NCBI GenBank assembly: GCA_905215765.1
Contig: CAJMRP010000122.1
Coordinates: 1 to 5,835 of the forward strand
Direction of reading: 5' to 3'
Origin: an uncultured bacterium
GTDB lineage: Bacteria > Actinomycetota > Coriobacteriia > Coriobacteriales > Coriobacteriaceae
DNA: 5,835 bases
The notes under the pieces were generated by a model. It worked only from the letters and a program-made list of their open reading frames with translations. It searched no databases and was not told the origin of the DNA. Shown here in pieces: positions 5,335-5,835 of this stretch; position 1 is the first letter of the stretch, and each line of letters begins with the position of its first letter. Made by a program: the position numbers and the translations under genes.

Positions 5335-5835
5335 TGGCGCTGAATATCGATTCTCTGACCGCGTCCCAGATTGCCTCTGGCATTGCCGCGGGTGACTTTA
5401 CTGCTACCGAGGTGGCGCACGCATCGCTCGACGCCATTGAGGCGCGTGACGGCGCCGTCAAGGCCTTTTTGCAGGTATCCCCCGAGCTTGCCCTCGATGC
5501 CGCTGCTCGCATCGACGCAGCTCGTGCTGCCGGTGAGGCCCTGCCCCCGCTTGCGGGTGTCCCCCTGGCAATCAAAGACAACATGAATCTCGTGGGTACG
5601 CGCACTACCTGCGCATCGCGTATGCTCGAGAACTACGAGAGCGTCTACACCGCCACCTGTGTCGAGCGCATGCTCCAGGCGGGCTGCCTGCCTATGGGCA
5701 AGGCCAACATGGATGAGTTCGCGTTTGGCTCCTCCACGGAGAGTTCTGCCTTCCATCGCACGAACAACCCTTGGGACACCGAGCGCGTACCCGGTGGTTC
5801 TTCGGGCGGATCTGCTGCTGCTGTCGCTGCGGGTG
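5334..5835 (+). CDS. gatA: Aspartyl/glutamyl-tRNA(Asn/Gln) amidotransferase subunit A, 3' end outside window
   Basis: The frame is open from the ATG at 5334 to the window end; 167 residues are visible out of an expected 480-500. A purine-rich run within the end of gatC (around 5314-5328) serves as the ribosome site. Two parts of the amidase-signature core are present: GVPLAIKDN with the catalytic Lys81, and GGSSGGSAAAVAAG with the cis-Ser of the Ser-cisSer-Lys triad at about 156. The Ser nucleophile is expected about 24 residues later, beyond the window. GatA releases ammonia from glutamine or asparagine for transfer by GatB to the misacylated tRNA. gatB probably follows, as is common, but cannot be seen. 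Confidence 0.97.
   Translation, partial: MALNIDSLTASQIASGIAAGDFTATEVAHASLDAIEARDGAVKAFLQVSPELALDAAARIDAARAAGEALPPLAGVPLAIKDNMNLVGTRTTCASRMLENYESVYTATCVERMLQAGCLPMGKANMDEFAFGSSTESSAFHRTNNPWDTERVPGGSSGGSAAAVAAG

Overview
The window looks like part of a high-G+C, Gram-positive anaerobe of the Coriobacteriia; a Collinsella-like genome is my best guess. That placement rests on sortase-anchored pilins beside a class C sortase, G+C-rich codon use in the sortase and gat genes, and the general feel of the proteins. No search could be run to confirm it.

Layout, all genes on the + strand: (i) 1-281, the C-terminus of a cell-wall-anchored surface protein with an MPSTG-type sorting signal, probably an ancillary or tip pilin; (ii) 390-2153, a complete pilin of 587 residues with a signal peptide, an isopeptide-forming D2-type domain, a CnaB/SpaA-type domain with an E-box, and an LPLTG sorting signal; (iii) 2154-2666, about 510 bases without a gene, holding a good rho-independent terminator, a dense set of strong inverted repeats that could fold as a structured RNA, and a promoter with paired palindromes; (iv) 2667-3635, a winged-helix DNA-binding protein, probably a local regulator; (v) 3758-4696, a class C (pilin-polymerising) sortase; (vi) 4697-5022, a gene-free spacer with two long hairpins and a 21-bp tandem repeat, ending in the promoter and ribosome site of the next operon; (vii) 5023-5835, gatC and the first third of gatA, which encode parts of the tRNA-dependent amidotransferase.

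The first part reads as a pilus locus. The two sortase substrates would be exported and then joined and anchored by the downstream sortase. The regulator lies between substrates and enzyme and has its own promoter, so pilin supply and sortase supply may be controlled separately. The gatCA operon is unrelated housekeeping and marks the edge of the accessory locus. Pilin and regulator genes look less G+C-rich than the sortase and gat genes (judged by eye), as expected for a variable surface locus.

The parts least explained by known families are the 2307-2465 structured segment, the paired ATTCC/GGAAT palindromes on the regulator's -10 box, and the tandem hairpins plus minisatellite at 4710-4881.
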